Assembly: GCF_023721815.1 (NCBI RefSeq)
Contig: NZ_JAMDLI010000021.1
Span: 1 to 64,000, forward strand
Length of the DNA: 64,000 nucleotides
Direction of reading: 5' to 3'
DNA from: Pleomorphomonas sp. JP5
GTDB lineage: Bacteria; Pseudomonadota; Alphaproteobacteria; Rhizobiales; Pleomorphomonadaceae
Each line of letters starts with the position of its first letter. Within the stretch, counting starts at the first letter, position 1. The notes below the pieces were generated by a model. It saw nothing but the letters and a program-made list of their open reading frames with translations. It did not search any database and was not told the origin of the DNA. Positions 1 to 8,462 of this stretch are shown one piece after another. A program made the translations under genes and the position numbers.

Positions 1-1
1 T

Positions 2-148
2 CCCAGGCAGCTTTCGGCCCGCACCAACCTCTGGGAGGGCGAGGCGAGCCGGCTGGTCTTCTCCGACAGCGTGGCGACGCCGATCCGCAAGGCCAAGCAC
101 GGCGACAGCTCGGGCGTCAGGGGCGCCGCCTTCCTCTGGAAGGAGTAG
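2..148 (+). CDS. ROK family sugar kinase (fructokinase-like), C-terminal end only
   Basis: Only the last 48 codons are in the window, and the gene enters from the left edge. The final residues contain [15 protein letters not shown], close to the C-terminus of ROK-type fructokinases and related hexokinases, which usually end in a similar [14 protein letters not shown] stretch. ROK kinases phosphorylate a free hexose with ATP in the cytoplasm. A fructokinase fits the neighbouring GH32 beta-fructosidase and sugar ABC transporter, because cutting sucrose or fructans releases fructose. The active-site and zinc-binding parts lie outside the window, so the exact substrate cannot be read here. It is followed by a hairpin terminator and a separate promoter, so it is probably not co-transcribed with the LacI gene. 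Confidence 0.7.
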   Translation, partial: PRQLSARTNLWEGEASRLVFSDSVATPIRKAKHGDSSGVRGAAFLWKE

Positions 149-181
149 GCGAGCAGAGCCAAGCAGAAGGCATGCGCAATC

Positions 182-216
182 CGAGCCCCCCTCCGAACGG
201 CGGGCTCGCTTTCCCT
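182..216 (+). terminator. Likely intrinsic terminator after the ROK kinase
   Basis: A 7-bp stem, CGAGCCC at 182-188 with GGGCTCG at 202-208, is followed by the pyrimidine run CTTTCCCTT. The U-tract is imperfect, so termination may be partial. Confidence 0.5.
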
Positions 217-256
217 TGACAAGACTGGATCGGAATGGCATTGGGTAAACGATAAC
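216..256 (+). promoter_or_regulatory. Promoter -35 element and LacI-type operator in front of the LacI regulator gene
   Basis: A consensus -35 hexamer TTGACA lies at 216-221. The -10 position, 17 bp on, is weak (CATTGG). Directly after it, at 245-256, is GTAAACGATAAC, an imperfect palindrome centred on CG, which is the form used by LacI-family repressors. It differs at one base from the reverse complement of the element at 1374-1385 that overlaps the start of the solute-binding protein gene. This suggests the LacI protein represses its own gene and the transporter operon. The assignment to this regulator is inferred from proximity and sequence match. Confidence 0.6.
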
Positions 257-332
257 TCACGGCGCGAGCCGCAAAACGGTCGAGGAAGCCGTTTGCGAAG
301 GATACAAAGGCGCCTGGGGAGGGGAGTTGCTC

Positions 333-1331
333 GTGGCCGTTTCGCTGCAAGATATTGCAAGCCTCGCCGGGGTGTCGGTCAAGACCGTCTCCGGCGCGCT
401 GCATGGCGGCTCGGCCCGCATGGCGGACGAAACCCGCGACCGCATCCGCAAGATCGCCGAAGAGCTCGGCTACGTCACCAACTTCGCCGCCCGCAGCATG
501 CGGCAAGGCTGGATGCCGCTGATTGCCATCATCGGCGACGAACTGCTCACTTCCCCCTTTGCAACAGAGATCATCCGCGGACTCGACAACTCGGCTCGCA
601 AGGCCGACCTCTCGGTTTTCTTCACCACCATCGGCGGCGACCGCGACATCATCAAGGTCTATGACGACGTCAGTCGCTTTCGGCCGCGCGCCATCGGCTA
701 CGCGGCGATGTATCACAAGGAAGTCGTCCTGCCGCCTGAGGTCGCCGACCGCATTGGCGTCATGATCAACTGCCGCGATGCATCAGGGCGTGTGGCCTCG
801 CTCGTCCCCGACGAGGAAGGCGCCGGCAACATCATCACCAACCATCTGATCGATGCCGGCCGTCGCAAGATCGCCTTCCTCAACCTGCCGGGACTCTTGG
901 CCGGCGAGCTGCGCGAACGCGGCTTTCGCGCAGCGTTGGACGAGGCGGGGCTTGAACCCGTGGCCGTGTTGCCGGCGGTGAAGCGAGCCATTTACGCCGG
1001 CCGTGCCCGAAGCCTCGTGGCCCAACACGTTGCCGATCTGATGGCCGGTCCTGACCGGCCCGATGCCATCCTCTGCGGCAACGATCGCGTTGCCATGGAG
1101 GTCTATGCCGCGCTTCGCAAGATTGGCGCCGGCATTCCCGACGATGTCGCCGTTGCGGGATTCGACAATCAGGTCGACATCGCCACGCGACTCGACCCGC
1201 CGCTGACGACCATGGCCCTGCCGCACAGAGCCATGGGCCGGATGGCAGCGGAGATACTTCAGGCGGCAGAACCGCCGGAGGGGGGGCTGAAACTGCTCCC
1301 ATTCCAGCTCGTGGAGCGAGCTTCCGTCTGA
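333..1331 (+). CDS. LacI family transcriptional regulator of the sugar locus
   Basis: This is a DNA-binding repressor of about 332 residues. The N-terminus carries the LacI helix-turn-helix and hinge (LQDIASLAGVSVKTVSGAL, then a GYVTNFAARSM hinge). It is followed by a periplasmic-binding-protein-like sensor domain ending in the usual DDVAVAGFDN and PPLTTMALP segments. I chose GTG at 333 because GGAG at 323-326 sits 6 nt upstream; TTG at 327 is also possible with GGAGG at 318-322. It is transcribed in the same direction as the ABC transporter operon that starts 38 nt downstream. Matching palindromes lie in front of both transcription units. The inducer is probably a sugar or sugar phosphate from sucrose or fructan, judged only from the adjacent GH32 gene. 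Confidence 0.85.
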   Translation: MAVSLQDIASLAGVSVKTVSGALHGGSARMADETRDRIRKIAEELGYVTNFAARSMRQGWMPLIAIIGDELLTSPFATEIIRGLDNSARKADLSVFFTTIGGDRDIIKVYDDVSRFRPRAIGYAAMYHKEVVLPPEVADRIGVMINCRDASGRVASLVPDEEGAGNIITNHLIDAGRRKIAFLNLPGLLAGELRERGFRAALDEAGLEPVAVLPAVKRAIYAGRARSLVAQHVADLMAGPDRPDAILCGNDRVAMEVYAALRKIGAGIPDDVAVAGFDNQVDIATRLDPPLTTMALPHRAMGRMAAEILQAAEPPEGGLKLLPFQLVERASV

Positions 1332-1369
1332 GCTGGCGAGGAAACCAACGATTGGAGGAGTCTTTCGCA

Positions 1370-2659
1370 ATGGGTAATCGTTTACTTAGCGCTCTTGTCG
1401 CCACCACCGCGCTGATGGCAATCACCACCGCCGCCGACGCCAAGACCGTCGTGCGCATGATGCATCAGGGCGATCCCGGCTGGGTGGCGCTCTACGGCAA
1501 GGTCGCCGAACGCTTCGAGGCGGCCAATCCGGATGTCGATATCGAGCTGATCTATGCGCCACATGACGCCTATAACGAGAAGTTCTCGTCGGCGGTGATG
1601 TCCAAGCAGCTGCCTGATATCATGGAGCTCGACGCCCCGTTCCTCGCCAACTACGTCTGGTCGGGCTACCTCAAGCCGATCAAGAGCTACATCGACCAGG
1701 ACCTCCTTGACGACATGACGGCATCCAACGTCGCTCAGGGCACCTACCCGATCGACAAGGACCTCTACGCCATCGGTCTCACCGACAGCTCGGTGGTGCT
1801 CTATGGCAACAGGAAGTATCTCGAACAGATCGGCGCCCGCATCCCGACGTCCGTGGACGATGCCTGGACGCGCGCCGAGTTCGAGGACTACCTCGCCAAG
1901 TTGGCCAAGGTCGATGGCGTCAAGTGGCCGATCGACACCTTCCGCGGCTATGGCATCAAGACCGAGTGGGTGACCTATGCCTACCAGCCGATCCTCAACT
2001 CCTTCGGCTGCGACCTGATCGATCGCACGACCTGGACGGCAACCGGCACGCTCGACAGCCAGCCTTGCGTCGACGCGATGACCATGATGCAGACCTGGGT
2101 GAAGAACGGCTGGGTCGTGCCAATGTCGTCCGGCACCAACCAGTTCTACGCCGAAGGTCAGCCGGCGGCGCTCGCCTGGGGCGGTCACTGGTTCTACGCC
2201 GAAGCCGCCGCCAAGCTGAAGGACGACGTGGTGGTCATGCCACTGCCCAAGTTCGGCGAGAAGAGCGCCAGCCCCGACGGCACCTGGATCTGGGCGATCA
2301 CCACCCAGTCCGAGCATCCCGACATCGCCGGCAAGTTCCTGAGCTTCCTCCTGAAGGACAAGGACTATCGCGACTATGCCGTGAGCCAGAGCGCCTATCC
2401 CGGCCTCAAGAGCTTCGCTGCCCAGTCGCCGCTCTATGCCGAGGGCGGCCCGATGGCCGTCGCCTTCGAGCAGGCATCGAAAGTGGCCGTGCCGCGCCCG
2501 CCGCATCCGGCCTACCCGACGATCACCTCCGCCTTCATGCAGGCCGTCGACCAGATCTTCAACGGCGAGGACGCCCAAAAGGCGCTGACGGCCGCCGCGG
2601 AGAAGATCGACGAGGACATCGCCGACAACGACGGGTACCCGCCGTTCGACGGCAACTGA
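1370..2659 (+). CDS. Sugar ABC transporter, extracellular solute-binding protein (family 1)
   Basis: This is a 429-residue periplasmic binding protein. Residues 1-24 form a clear Sec signal peptide ending in ADA before KTVVRMMHQ. The mature part resembles MalE/UgpB-type family 1 binding proteins: an aromatic-rich sugar pocket, an internal LAWGGHWFY segment and a C-terminal AEKIDEDIA helix. ATG at 1370 was chosen because GGAGGAG at 1354-1360 lies 9 nt upstream; the longer TTG-start frame would include that ribosome site. It is the first gene of the binding protein, two permeases, GH32, ATPase order, so it sets ligand specificity, probably sucrose or fructo-oligosaccharide because the operon encodes an intracellular beta-fructosidase. 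Direct ligand evidence is absent. Confidence 0.88.
   Translation: MGNRLLSALVATTALMAITTAADAKTVVRMMHQGDPGWVALYGKVAERFEAANPDVDIELIYAPHDAYNEKFSSAVMSKQLPDIMELDAPFLANYVWSGYLKPIKSYIDQDLLDDMTASNVAQGTYPIDKDLYAIGLTDSSVVLYGNRKYLEQIGARIPTSVDDAWTRAEFEDYLAKLAKVDGVKWPIDTFRGYGIKTEWVTYAYQPILNSFGCDLIDRTTWTATGTLDSQPCVDAMTMMQTWVKNGWVVPMSSGTNQFYAEGQPAALAWGGHWFYAEAAAKLKDDVVVMPLPKFGEKSASPDGTWIWAITTQSEHPDIAGKFLSFLLKDKDYRDYAVSQSAYPGLKSFAAQSPLYAEGGPMAVAFEQASKVAVPRPPHPAYPTITSAFMQAVDQIFNGEDAQKALTAAAEKIDEDIADNDGYPPFDGN
1374..1385 (+). promoter_or_regulatory. LacI-type operator overlapping the start of the solute-binding protein gene
   Basis: GTAATCGTTTAC is an imperfect palindrome starting two bases after the ATG of the binding-protein gene. 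Its reverse complement GTAAACGATTAC matches the element at 245-256 in 11 of 12 bases. A repressor bound here would block elongation or occlude initiation. It lies inside coding sequence (codons 2-6), so it also constrains the signal-peptide residues. Confidence 0.55.
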
Positions 2660-2667
2660 TGTCCTGC

Positions 2668-2705
2668 CCGCGAGCCCGCCGTTCTTCGGGACAGCAGGCT
2701 CGCGG
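2668..2705 (+). promoter_or_regulatory. Intercistronic hairpin between binding protein and permease genes
   Basis: The 161-nt gap between the binding-protein stop and the first permease contains a perfect 9-bp stem, CCGCGAGCC at 2668-2676 with GGCTCGCGG at 2697-2705, and further GC-rich inverted repeats up to 2815. No U-tract follows. In ABC operons such structures usually protect the upstream message from 3' decay, giving more binding protein than membrane subunits. That role is inferred from position. Confidence 0.5.
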
Positions 2706-2820
2706 CCGGAACGCCGGGCCACGCTGATCCGCGCCCGCCCGGCACGGCTTGCCGGCGCGCGTCCGCCCTCCCTTCGGGCGCGCGCCGCTCTCCTGCCATT
2801 CATCGCTCGGCGAGGGCCCC

Positions 2821-3756
2821 ATGTCCGCACTCACCACCGTTCCGAAGCGGCGTCGCCGTTCCATCATTGCCCGCGTCGGCTGGTCGCGTTTCCTTCAGGA
2901 GATCGGCATGCTGGCACCGGCGATCGTGCTGATGACCGTCTTCCTGATCACGCCCTTCGTGCTGTCGTTCTGGACGGCCATGACCAACCAGCCGCTGGTG
3001 CCCCGGCCGACGCCGGTGCGCTTCATCGGGCTCAAGAACTTCCTGCGCATTCTCAACGACGACCTGTTCTGGACGTCGCTCTGGAACGTCACCCGCTTTA
3101 CGCTCTGGGTGCTACCGGTGCAGTGCGGTCTGGCCTTCGTGACGGCGCTGATCCTCAACCAGAAGATTCCGTTCCGGAACGTGTTCCGCGGCATGTTCTT
3201 CCTGCCGGCCATCACGTCGATGGTTGTGGTCTGCGTCATCTGGGGCACGTTGTTTCAGTATCCGACCGGCCCGCTCAATCAGGTCGTGACGACACTGTCG
3301 GGCGGTCACATCCAGCCGATCGACTGGTTGGGCGACCCGAGCTGGGCGATGTTCTCCATCGTGCTCTTGTCGGCCTGGCAGGCCTATGGCTTCCAGATGA
3401 TCATCTACCTCGCCGGCATGCAGGGCATTCCCGACGAACTCTACGATGCCGCCCGTATCGACGGCGCCGGCCGCTGGGGTCGTTTCTGGCACGTGACCAT
3501 GCCGGGACTCAGGCCGACCCATGTCTTCGTTCTGGTCATCACCACCATCCAGGCCTTCAAGCTCTACACGCAGATCGCCATCCTCACCCAGGGCGGTCCG
3601 AACTCGTCGACCGAGACCGTGGTCCACTACATGGTGCGCTCCGGCTTCGAGGAGCAGAAGCTCGGCTACGCCTCGGCGGTGTCGGTGATTCTGTTCCTGA
3701 TCGTCCTGGTCATCGCGCTCATCCAGCGCAGGCTCATGAGGCGCTTCGATGTCTGA
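2821..3756 (+). CDS. Sugar ABC transporter permease (MalF/UgpA type)
   Basis: This 311-residue inner-membrane permease has about six transmembrane helices, the first around residues 25-50 (ML..IVLMTVFLITPFVLSF). The cytoplasmic EAA loop that docks on the ATPase is visible at about residues 204-228 (DELYDAARIDGAGRWGRFW). The length is normal for carbohydrate-uptake transporter family 1. ATG at 2821 is preceded by GGCGAGGG. The last 8 bases overlap the next permease gene, so the two subunits are translationally coupled and should form a heterodimer. Confidence 0.9.
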   Translation: MSALTTVPKRRRRSIIARVGWSRFLQEIGMLAPAIVLMTVFLITPFVLSFWTAMTNQPLVPRPTPVRFIGLKNFLRILNDDLFWTSLWNVTRFTLWVLPVQCGLAFVTALILNQKIPFRNVFRGMFFLPAITSMVVVCVIWGTLFQYPTGPLNQVVTTLSGGHIQPIDWLGDPSWAMFSIVLLSAWQAYGFQMIIYLAGMQGIPDELYDAARIDGAGRWGRFWHVTMPGLRPTHVFVLVITTIQAFKLYTQIAILTQGGPNSSTETVVHYMVRSGFEEQKLGYASAVSVILFLIVLVIALIQRRLMRRFDV

Positions 3757-4627
3757 TCTCGCCCTTACCCCTCGCAAGTCGGCCACGTCGACAAACGGCT
3801 ATCGCATCGTCCAGTCGATCTCGGTGTTCGTCATCGCGCTGGTGATCATCTCGCCGCTGTTCATGCTGTTCATCGCCTCCTTGAAGGACGATCGCTTCCA
3901 GATCCTCGCCGACATGGGATCCTTCCGGGCCTTCTGGGTGGACAACCCGACCTTCAACAACTTCCGCGAGGTCGGCAACTTCGCCGGCGATCTGGCCTTC
4001 GGCCGCTATCTCGGCAACTCGCTGTTCATCCTCGGCTCGACGGTGAGCCTCGGCCTCATCATCAACTCGATGGCAGGCTTCATCCTGGCCTGGGGCAGCC
4101 TGCCGGGGCGGGCATTGATCCTGTCGGTGATCATCGCGCTCTATGTGATCCCGCAGGAAAGCATCATCATGCCCCTGCTGATCATCGTGTCGCGGGCCGG
4201 TCTCTCCGACACCTTCACCGCGCAGATCCTGCCTTTCGTGGCAAGCCCGCTCTACACCTTCCTGTTCTACCAGTTCTTCGCGCAGTTGCCGAAAGAGCTC
4301 TACGAGGCCGCATCCATCGACGGCGCCTCGATCTTCCGTACCTGGTGGTCGATCTTCGTTCCGCTCAGCCTGCCGGCGCTCGCCACCGTCTCCATCCTGA
4401 TGGGTATCGAGACCTGGAACCAGTATCTCTGGCCGATCCTGATCACCCAGACCGACTATGCCCGACCGATCTCGGTCGCCATCGCCACCTTCTTCGGTCA
4501 GGACAGCATCTACTGGGACCGGGCCATGGCCGCCTCGGTCATGATGATGATCCCGATCCTCGTGTTCTATCTCGCCTTCCAGCGCTGGTTCATCAGCTCC
4601 TTCGTCGGCTCGGCGGTGAAAGGTTGA
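3749..4627 (+). CDS. Sugar ABC transporter permease (MalG/UgpE type)
   Basis: This 292-residue membrane protein is the second permease. It starts at an ATG inside the end of the preceding gene (ATGTCTGA overlap). Six hydrophobic helices are visible, with the EAA motif at about residues 180-205 (KELYEAASIDGASIFRTWW). It pairs with the preceding permease and the ATPase at 6347-7390. The next gene, GH32, begins 2 nt after its stop, which shows a single operon. Confidence 0.9.
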   Translation: MSDLALTPRKSATSTNGYRIVQSISVFVIALVIISPLFMLFIASLKDDRFQILADMGSFRAFWVDNPTFNNFREVGNFAGDLAFGRYLGNSLFILGSTVSLGLIINSMAGFILAWGSLPGRALILSVIIALYVIPQESIIMPLLIIVSRAGLSDTFTAQILPFVASPLYTFLFYQFFAQLPKELYEAASIDGASIFRTWWSIFVPLSLPALATVSILMGIETWNQYLWPILITQTDYARPISVAIATFFGQDSIYWDRAMAASVMMMIPILVFYLAFQRWFISSFVGSAVKG

Positions 4628-4629
4628 TC

Positions 4630-6324
4630 ATGTCGCAAAGAGTTCCCGAGACCGGCCAGCCGAGCCCGGAAACGATCCCCCTTGCTCCGGCCTCGGCTGG
4701 CGAAACCGTCGAGCTGTTCCTGATGGCCCGGGGTTCGGAGCCCGCCGTCGTGACACTGGGCGACAACGGCGAGATCATAAGCCGGCGAACGGACGCCTTC
4801 GAGCGCCATCGCATGGTTCTCACGAAGCCGCTCGACCGTCTCAGCTTCGATCCCGAAACCGCAATTGTCTCGGCCGTCTACGCCTATGATCCGACGACGG
4901 TTCTCGATAGGGGCATTCGCGTGCTCCATGCCGGACCGGCACCGACGCCGCCCGCTTTTGCCGACGGCTATCACTTCCGGCCGCCTTTCGGCTGGATGAA
5001 CGATCCCAACGGCCTGGGACGCTTCGACGGGCGCGCCCACCTCTTCTATCAACACTACCCGCATCGCCTGCGCTGGCACGCCATGCATTGGGGCCACGCC
5101 GTCTCCGACGATCTCATTCACTGGCGTCATCTGCCGGTGTTCCTTGAGCCAGGCGAGGCGGTGTTCGCAGCCAATGGCGCCGGAGGCGCTTTCTCGGGCT
5201 CCGCAGTGGTCATTCCGGGAGAAAGTGGCTTCCGGGCGTTTTTCACCGACCATATCGACGCCCGAAAGCCGGAGATGGAAGTCCAGTGCTCGATGCGTTG
5301 CCACGACGGCCTCACGGCCGACACGCCGCAGGTCGTGCTGGCCGGCCGGCCGGAGGGGCTGGGTCTCGGCGAGGATAACCGCGACCCTTACGTCTTCCTG
5401 GGCCCTGACGGGCGTCTCAAGATGCTGCTGGGCGGCCGCGATGAGAACGGCGGCGTCATCCTTCTCCACGAAACCGACGACCCGACCGGCGCAACCGGCT
5501 GGCGCTTCGTGGACCTCATTCATCGCGAACGGGAGTATGGACGCACCGTCGGAGAATGCCCAGCCATGCTTCCGCTCGATGGCCCTGCGGCGGATCCCGG
5601 CACCCGATGGCTGCTGATCTTCGGCCTTCTGATGAGCCGCGATCCGTCGACACGGCGGCGCAACCTCACCTTCGGTATCGTCGGGCGCTTCGACGGCAAG
5701 AGCTTCATGCCGGAGTTCCGGCAGGAACTCGACTTCGGCACCGATGCCTACGGCTTTCAGGCTTTCGTCGACCGGGATGGCCCTGTCGGAATCGCCTGGC
5801 TCGCCAACTGGACGGACATCGTCAAGACGGCCGACTGGCCAACCGCGATGACATTGCCGCGGCGTCTGCTCCTGAAGGATGGCGTTCTGGCGACCCCGCC
5901 GATCGAAGCGGCAATCTCCCTGCGACAGGCGCTTCTCGATGATCGGCGCCTCACCGCAGGCGAAACGGTGGCCTTCGATAACGGCACCGCCGAGATCATC
6001 ATCGAGTTCGAAGAAACAGGCGTGCCGTTCGAACTGACGCTATCACATCCGACGCTGAAGCTCGCCATCGTCGCCGGACCAGATGGTCTTGCCATCGTCC
6101 ACGAGGACGAGGAAAGCAGCACGCCGTCGCCGCACTATCTTGCAGCCGGCGCGAAGGTGCGCTCGATCCGGGTCTTCCTCGACCGGGGTTCGATCGAAGT
6201 GTTCGCCGACGACGGGCGCTACGCCGGAACCAAGCGGCTCGCCGATCCCGCCCCCATTACTGCCATTCGCCTCGACGCGCCACAAGGACGCGCCACCGCA
6301 CTCGTCTGGCGGCTCGGCCTCTAG
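4630..6324 (+). CDS. Glycoside hydrolase family 32 protein (sucrase / fructosidase)
   Basis: This 564-residue enzyme hydrolyses beta-fructosidic bonds (sucrose, fructo-oligosaccharides, possibly levan or inulin). The three acidic GH32 sites are present: nucleophile Asp125 in GWMNDPNG, transition-state Asp252 in NRDPYVF, and acid/base Glu309 in GECPAM. A C-terminal beta-sandwich follows, with the typical DRGSIEVFADDG segment. There is no signal peptide, so it should act in the cytoplasm on substrate imported whole. The nucleophile motif sits near residue 122; many GH32 enzymes have it within the first few dozen residues, so about 110 N-terminal residues form an extra region whose fold I cannot name. 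It lies between the permease and ATPase genes. Confidence 0.9.
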   Translation: MSQRVPETGQPSPETIPLAPASAGETVELFLMARGSEPAVVTLGDNGEIISRRTDAFERHRMVLTKPLDRLSFDPETAIVSAVYAYDPTTVLDRGIRVLHAGPAPTPPAFADGYHFRPPFGWMNDPNGLGRFDGRAHLFYQHYPHRLRWHAMHWGHAVSDDLIHWRHLPVFLEPGEAVFAANGAGGAFSGSAVVIPGESGFRAFFTDHIDARKPEMEVQCSMRCHDGLTADTPQVVLAGRPEGLGLGEDNRDPYVFLGPDGRLKMLLGGRDENGGVILLHETDDPTGATGWRFVDLIHREREYGRTVGECPAMLPLDGPAADPGTRWLLIFGLLMSRDPSTRRRNLTFGIVGRFDGKSFMPEFRQELDFGTDAYGFQAFVDRDGPVGIAWLANWTDIVKTADWPTAMTLPRRLLLKDGVLATPPIEAAISLRQALLDDRRLTAGETVAFDNGTAEIIIEFEETGVPFELTLSHPTLKLAIVAGPDGLAIVHEDEESSTPSPHYLAAGAKVRSIRVFLDRGSIEVFADDGRYAGTKRLADPAPITAIRLDAPQGRATALVWRLGL

Positions 6325-6346
6325 ATACGATCCAGGGAGGAACATC

Positions 6347-7390
6347 ATGGCCAGCGTTTCCATCGACAACGTCGCCAAGTTCTACGGCAACCATCAGGTC
6401 ATCCACGGCATCGACATCGACATCGCCGACGGCGAGTTCGTGACGCTGGTCGGTCCATCCGGTTGCGGAAAGTCGACGCTTCTCCGAATGATCGCCGGTC
6501 TCGAGGAGATATCGGACGGCGACATTCGCATCGGCGACCGCCTCGTCAACGACGTGCCGCCGAAGGAACGGGACATCGCCATGGTGTTCCAGAACTACGC
6601 GCTCTACCCGCACATGACCGTGGCCCAGAACATGGGCTTCGCGCTGAAGCTGAAAGGCGAGAGCAGGGCCGCCATCGATGCGCGCGTCAAGGAAGCCGCA
6701 GCCATTCTGGCGCTCGAACCCTACCTCGACCGACTGCCCAAGCAACTGTCGGGCGGCCAGCGGCAACGCGTTGCCATGGGCCGGGCGATCGTGCGCAGCC
6801 CGCAGGTGTTCCTTTTCGACGAGCCGCTTTCCAATCTCGACGCCAAGCTGCGCGTACAGATGCGCGCCGAGATCAAGGATCTGCACCAGCGCCTCGGCAC
6901 GACCACGGTCTACGTCACGCATGACCAGATCGAGGCCATGACCATGGCCGACCGCATCGTGGTGATGAAGGGCGGCGTTGTCGAGCAAGTCGGCCGGCCT
7001 CTCGAACTCTACGACCGGCCGAACAATCTGTTCGTCGCCACCTTCATCGGCTCCCCGGCCATGAATCTCCTGAAGGGTAAGGTGGAAAATGGCGGCTTCG
7101 TCACGGAGGACGGCACGGTTTTGCCACTGCCGCCCACGGCCCGGACAGGTGCGGTCACCTACGGCATCCGCCCCGAACACCTGATGCTCGACGAGACCGG
7201 CTTTCGCGCCGAAGTGGCAGTCCTCGAGCCGACCGGCGCCGAAACGCAGGTGCTCGCCCGCTGTGGAAGCCAGACACTGGTCGCCGTGCTGCGCGAGCGG
7301 GTCGAGCTCAAACCCGGAGACCGCATCGGCCTCAAACCGGATCTTTCGGCAGTGCACCTGTTCGACGAGGATGGGCGGCGGCTTCAGTAG
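6347..7390 (+). CDS. Sugar ABC transporter ATP-binding protein (MalK/UgpC type)
   Basis: This 347-residue ATPase powers the import system. It shows Walker A GPSGCGKST near residue 36, Q-loop VFQNYALYPHMTV, signature LSGGQRQRVAMGRA near residue 134, Walker B FLFDEPLSNLDAKLR and the switch His in VTHDQIEAM. A C-terminal TOBE/OB regulatory domain follows (GIRPEHLML). ATG at 6347 is preceded by AGGGAGG. It closes the transporter operon and stops just before the convergent AraC gene. ATPases of this type are sometimes shared between several CUT1 transporters. Confidence 0.92.
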   Translation: MASVSIDNVAKFYGNHQVIHGIDIDIADGEFVTLVGPSGCGKSTLLRMIAGLEEISDGDIRIGDRLVNDVPPKERDIAMVFQNYALYPHMTVAQNMGFALKLKGESRAAIDARVKEAAAILALEPYLDRLPKQLSGGQRQRVAMGRAIVRSPQVFLFDEPLSNLDAKLRVQMRAEIKDLHQRLGTTTVYVTHDQIEAMTMADRIVVMKGGVVEQVGRPLELYDRPNNLFVATFIGSPAMNLLKGKVENGGFVTEDGTVLPLPPTARTGAVTYGIRPEHLMLDETGFRAEVAVLEPTGAETQVLARCGSQTLVAVLRERVELKPGDRIGLKPDLSAVHLFDEDGRRLQ

Positions 7391-7399
7391 CCTGACAAC

Positions 7400-8302
7400 T
7401 CATGCCGCAGCGCGGGCCTTGCCTCGTGGGCCGGCCCGCCGCTCGGCACGGAAGGCCGATGGCGTACGCCCGATCAGGCGCAGGAAGTTTCGATTGAAGG
7501 TCGACAAGGTCTCGTAGCCGACATCCATGGCGATCGAGGTCACCATGTCCTCGGTCTCCGACAGGAGCTGGCAGGCCTTGTAGATCCTGAGATGGTTGAT
7601 GTACTCGGCGCAGGAACAGCGCAGGTGCCGCTCGAACAGGCGCGAGAAGGCCGGAAGGGCCATGCCCTCCGTCGATGCCACTTCACGGCAGGTGAGACCG
7701 GGGCGGTTGAAGTTGGCGGCGATGTAGGCAAGCATCCGTTCGAGCCGTCGGGGCTGGGCGCACTGGTGCTCCATTCCCTTCAACGAGAGTGACCGGCGTT
7801 CGCCGTCCTGCTCCAGAACGCGCATCAACTCGAAGAACAGGGCGATGCGCTCGAATCCCTCCGCGACGAGCAGTGCTTCCATCAGGGCAGCCGCTTCTGT
7901 GGCGGCGGCCTCGGAGAACTCGATGCCCGACCGCGTTGCGTCGAGTAGAGTGGAGAGGCCGGCGCAATCGGAAAACTCAGCCATGCAGCGCTCGGCGAAA
8001 CCCGCCCCCATCTGGAGCACCAGGTCGCGATCGCGGATACGGCCGTCCTCGCCACGGTCGGCGCCATCGGACACCCACATGTGCGGCAAGTTCGGCCCCG
8101 TCATGACCAGGTTGCCCGGGCCAAAATCGCCGGCATAGGTACCGACGTAGAACTGGCCGGAGCTGCGCCGGATCAAGTGCAATTCGTATTCCGGATGATG
8201 GTGCCAACCGGAGTAGGCGAAGGGATAGTCGTGCGAATAGACGCGGAAGGTCCGCTCGAGCGGAGCCTCGATCACCTCCAAAACGGGCTTTGTCTGACCC
8301 AC
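7400..8302 (-). CDS. AraC family transcriptional regulator with cupin sensor domain
   Basis: This protein has about 300 residues. The N-terminal cupin-like sensor has a His-rich metal-binding-type segment (YSGWHHHPEYELHLI). The C-terminal AraC DNA-binding domain has two helix-turn-helices, with the family signature ending in GYETLSTFNRNFLRLIGRTPSAFR. I chose GTG at 8302 because AAAGGGAGG lies 5 nt upstream. An upstream TTG would add 22 residues with no good ribosome site. It converges on the sugar ABC operon, and its start is 161 nt from the stop of the minus-strand dehydrogenase gene. It likely controls the dehydrogenase or the sugar locus in response to a carbohydrate; the target is not shown. 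Confidence 0.85.
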   Translation of the reverse strand: MGQTKPVLEVIEAPLERTFRVYSHDYPFAYSGWHHHPEYELHLIRRSSGQFYVGTYAGDFGPGNLVMTGPNLPHMWVSDGADRGEDGRIRDRDLVLQMGAGFAERCMAEFSDCAGLSTLLDATRSGIEFSEAAATEAAALMEALLVAEGFERIALFFELMRVLEQDGERRSLSLKGMEHQCAQPRRLERMLAYIAANFNRPGLTCREVASTEGMALPAFSRLFERHLRCSCAEYINHLRIYKACQLLSETEDMVTSIAMDVGYETLSTFNRNFLRLIGRTPSAFRAERRAGPRGKARAAA

Positions 8303-8462
8303 CTTCGCCTCCCTTTGGTGGACAACGGAACCGTTCGAGCCGGCAATTCTAGCAGACTTGGCCGTCAACGCCGAGACAGGCTCTGTCAGGCGTCGAGCGC
8401 AACGGCTCCGCCGCTTGCGGGAACCGGAAGCCCTTCGAGGCAGCTTCCGGTTCCGATTGTCC

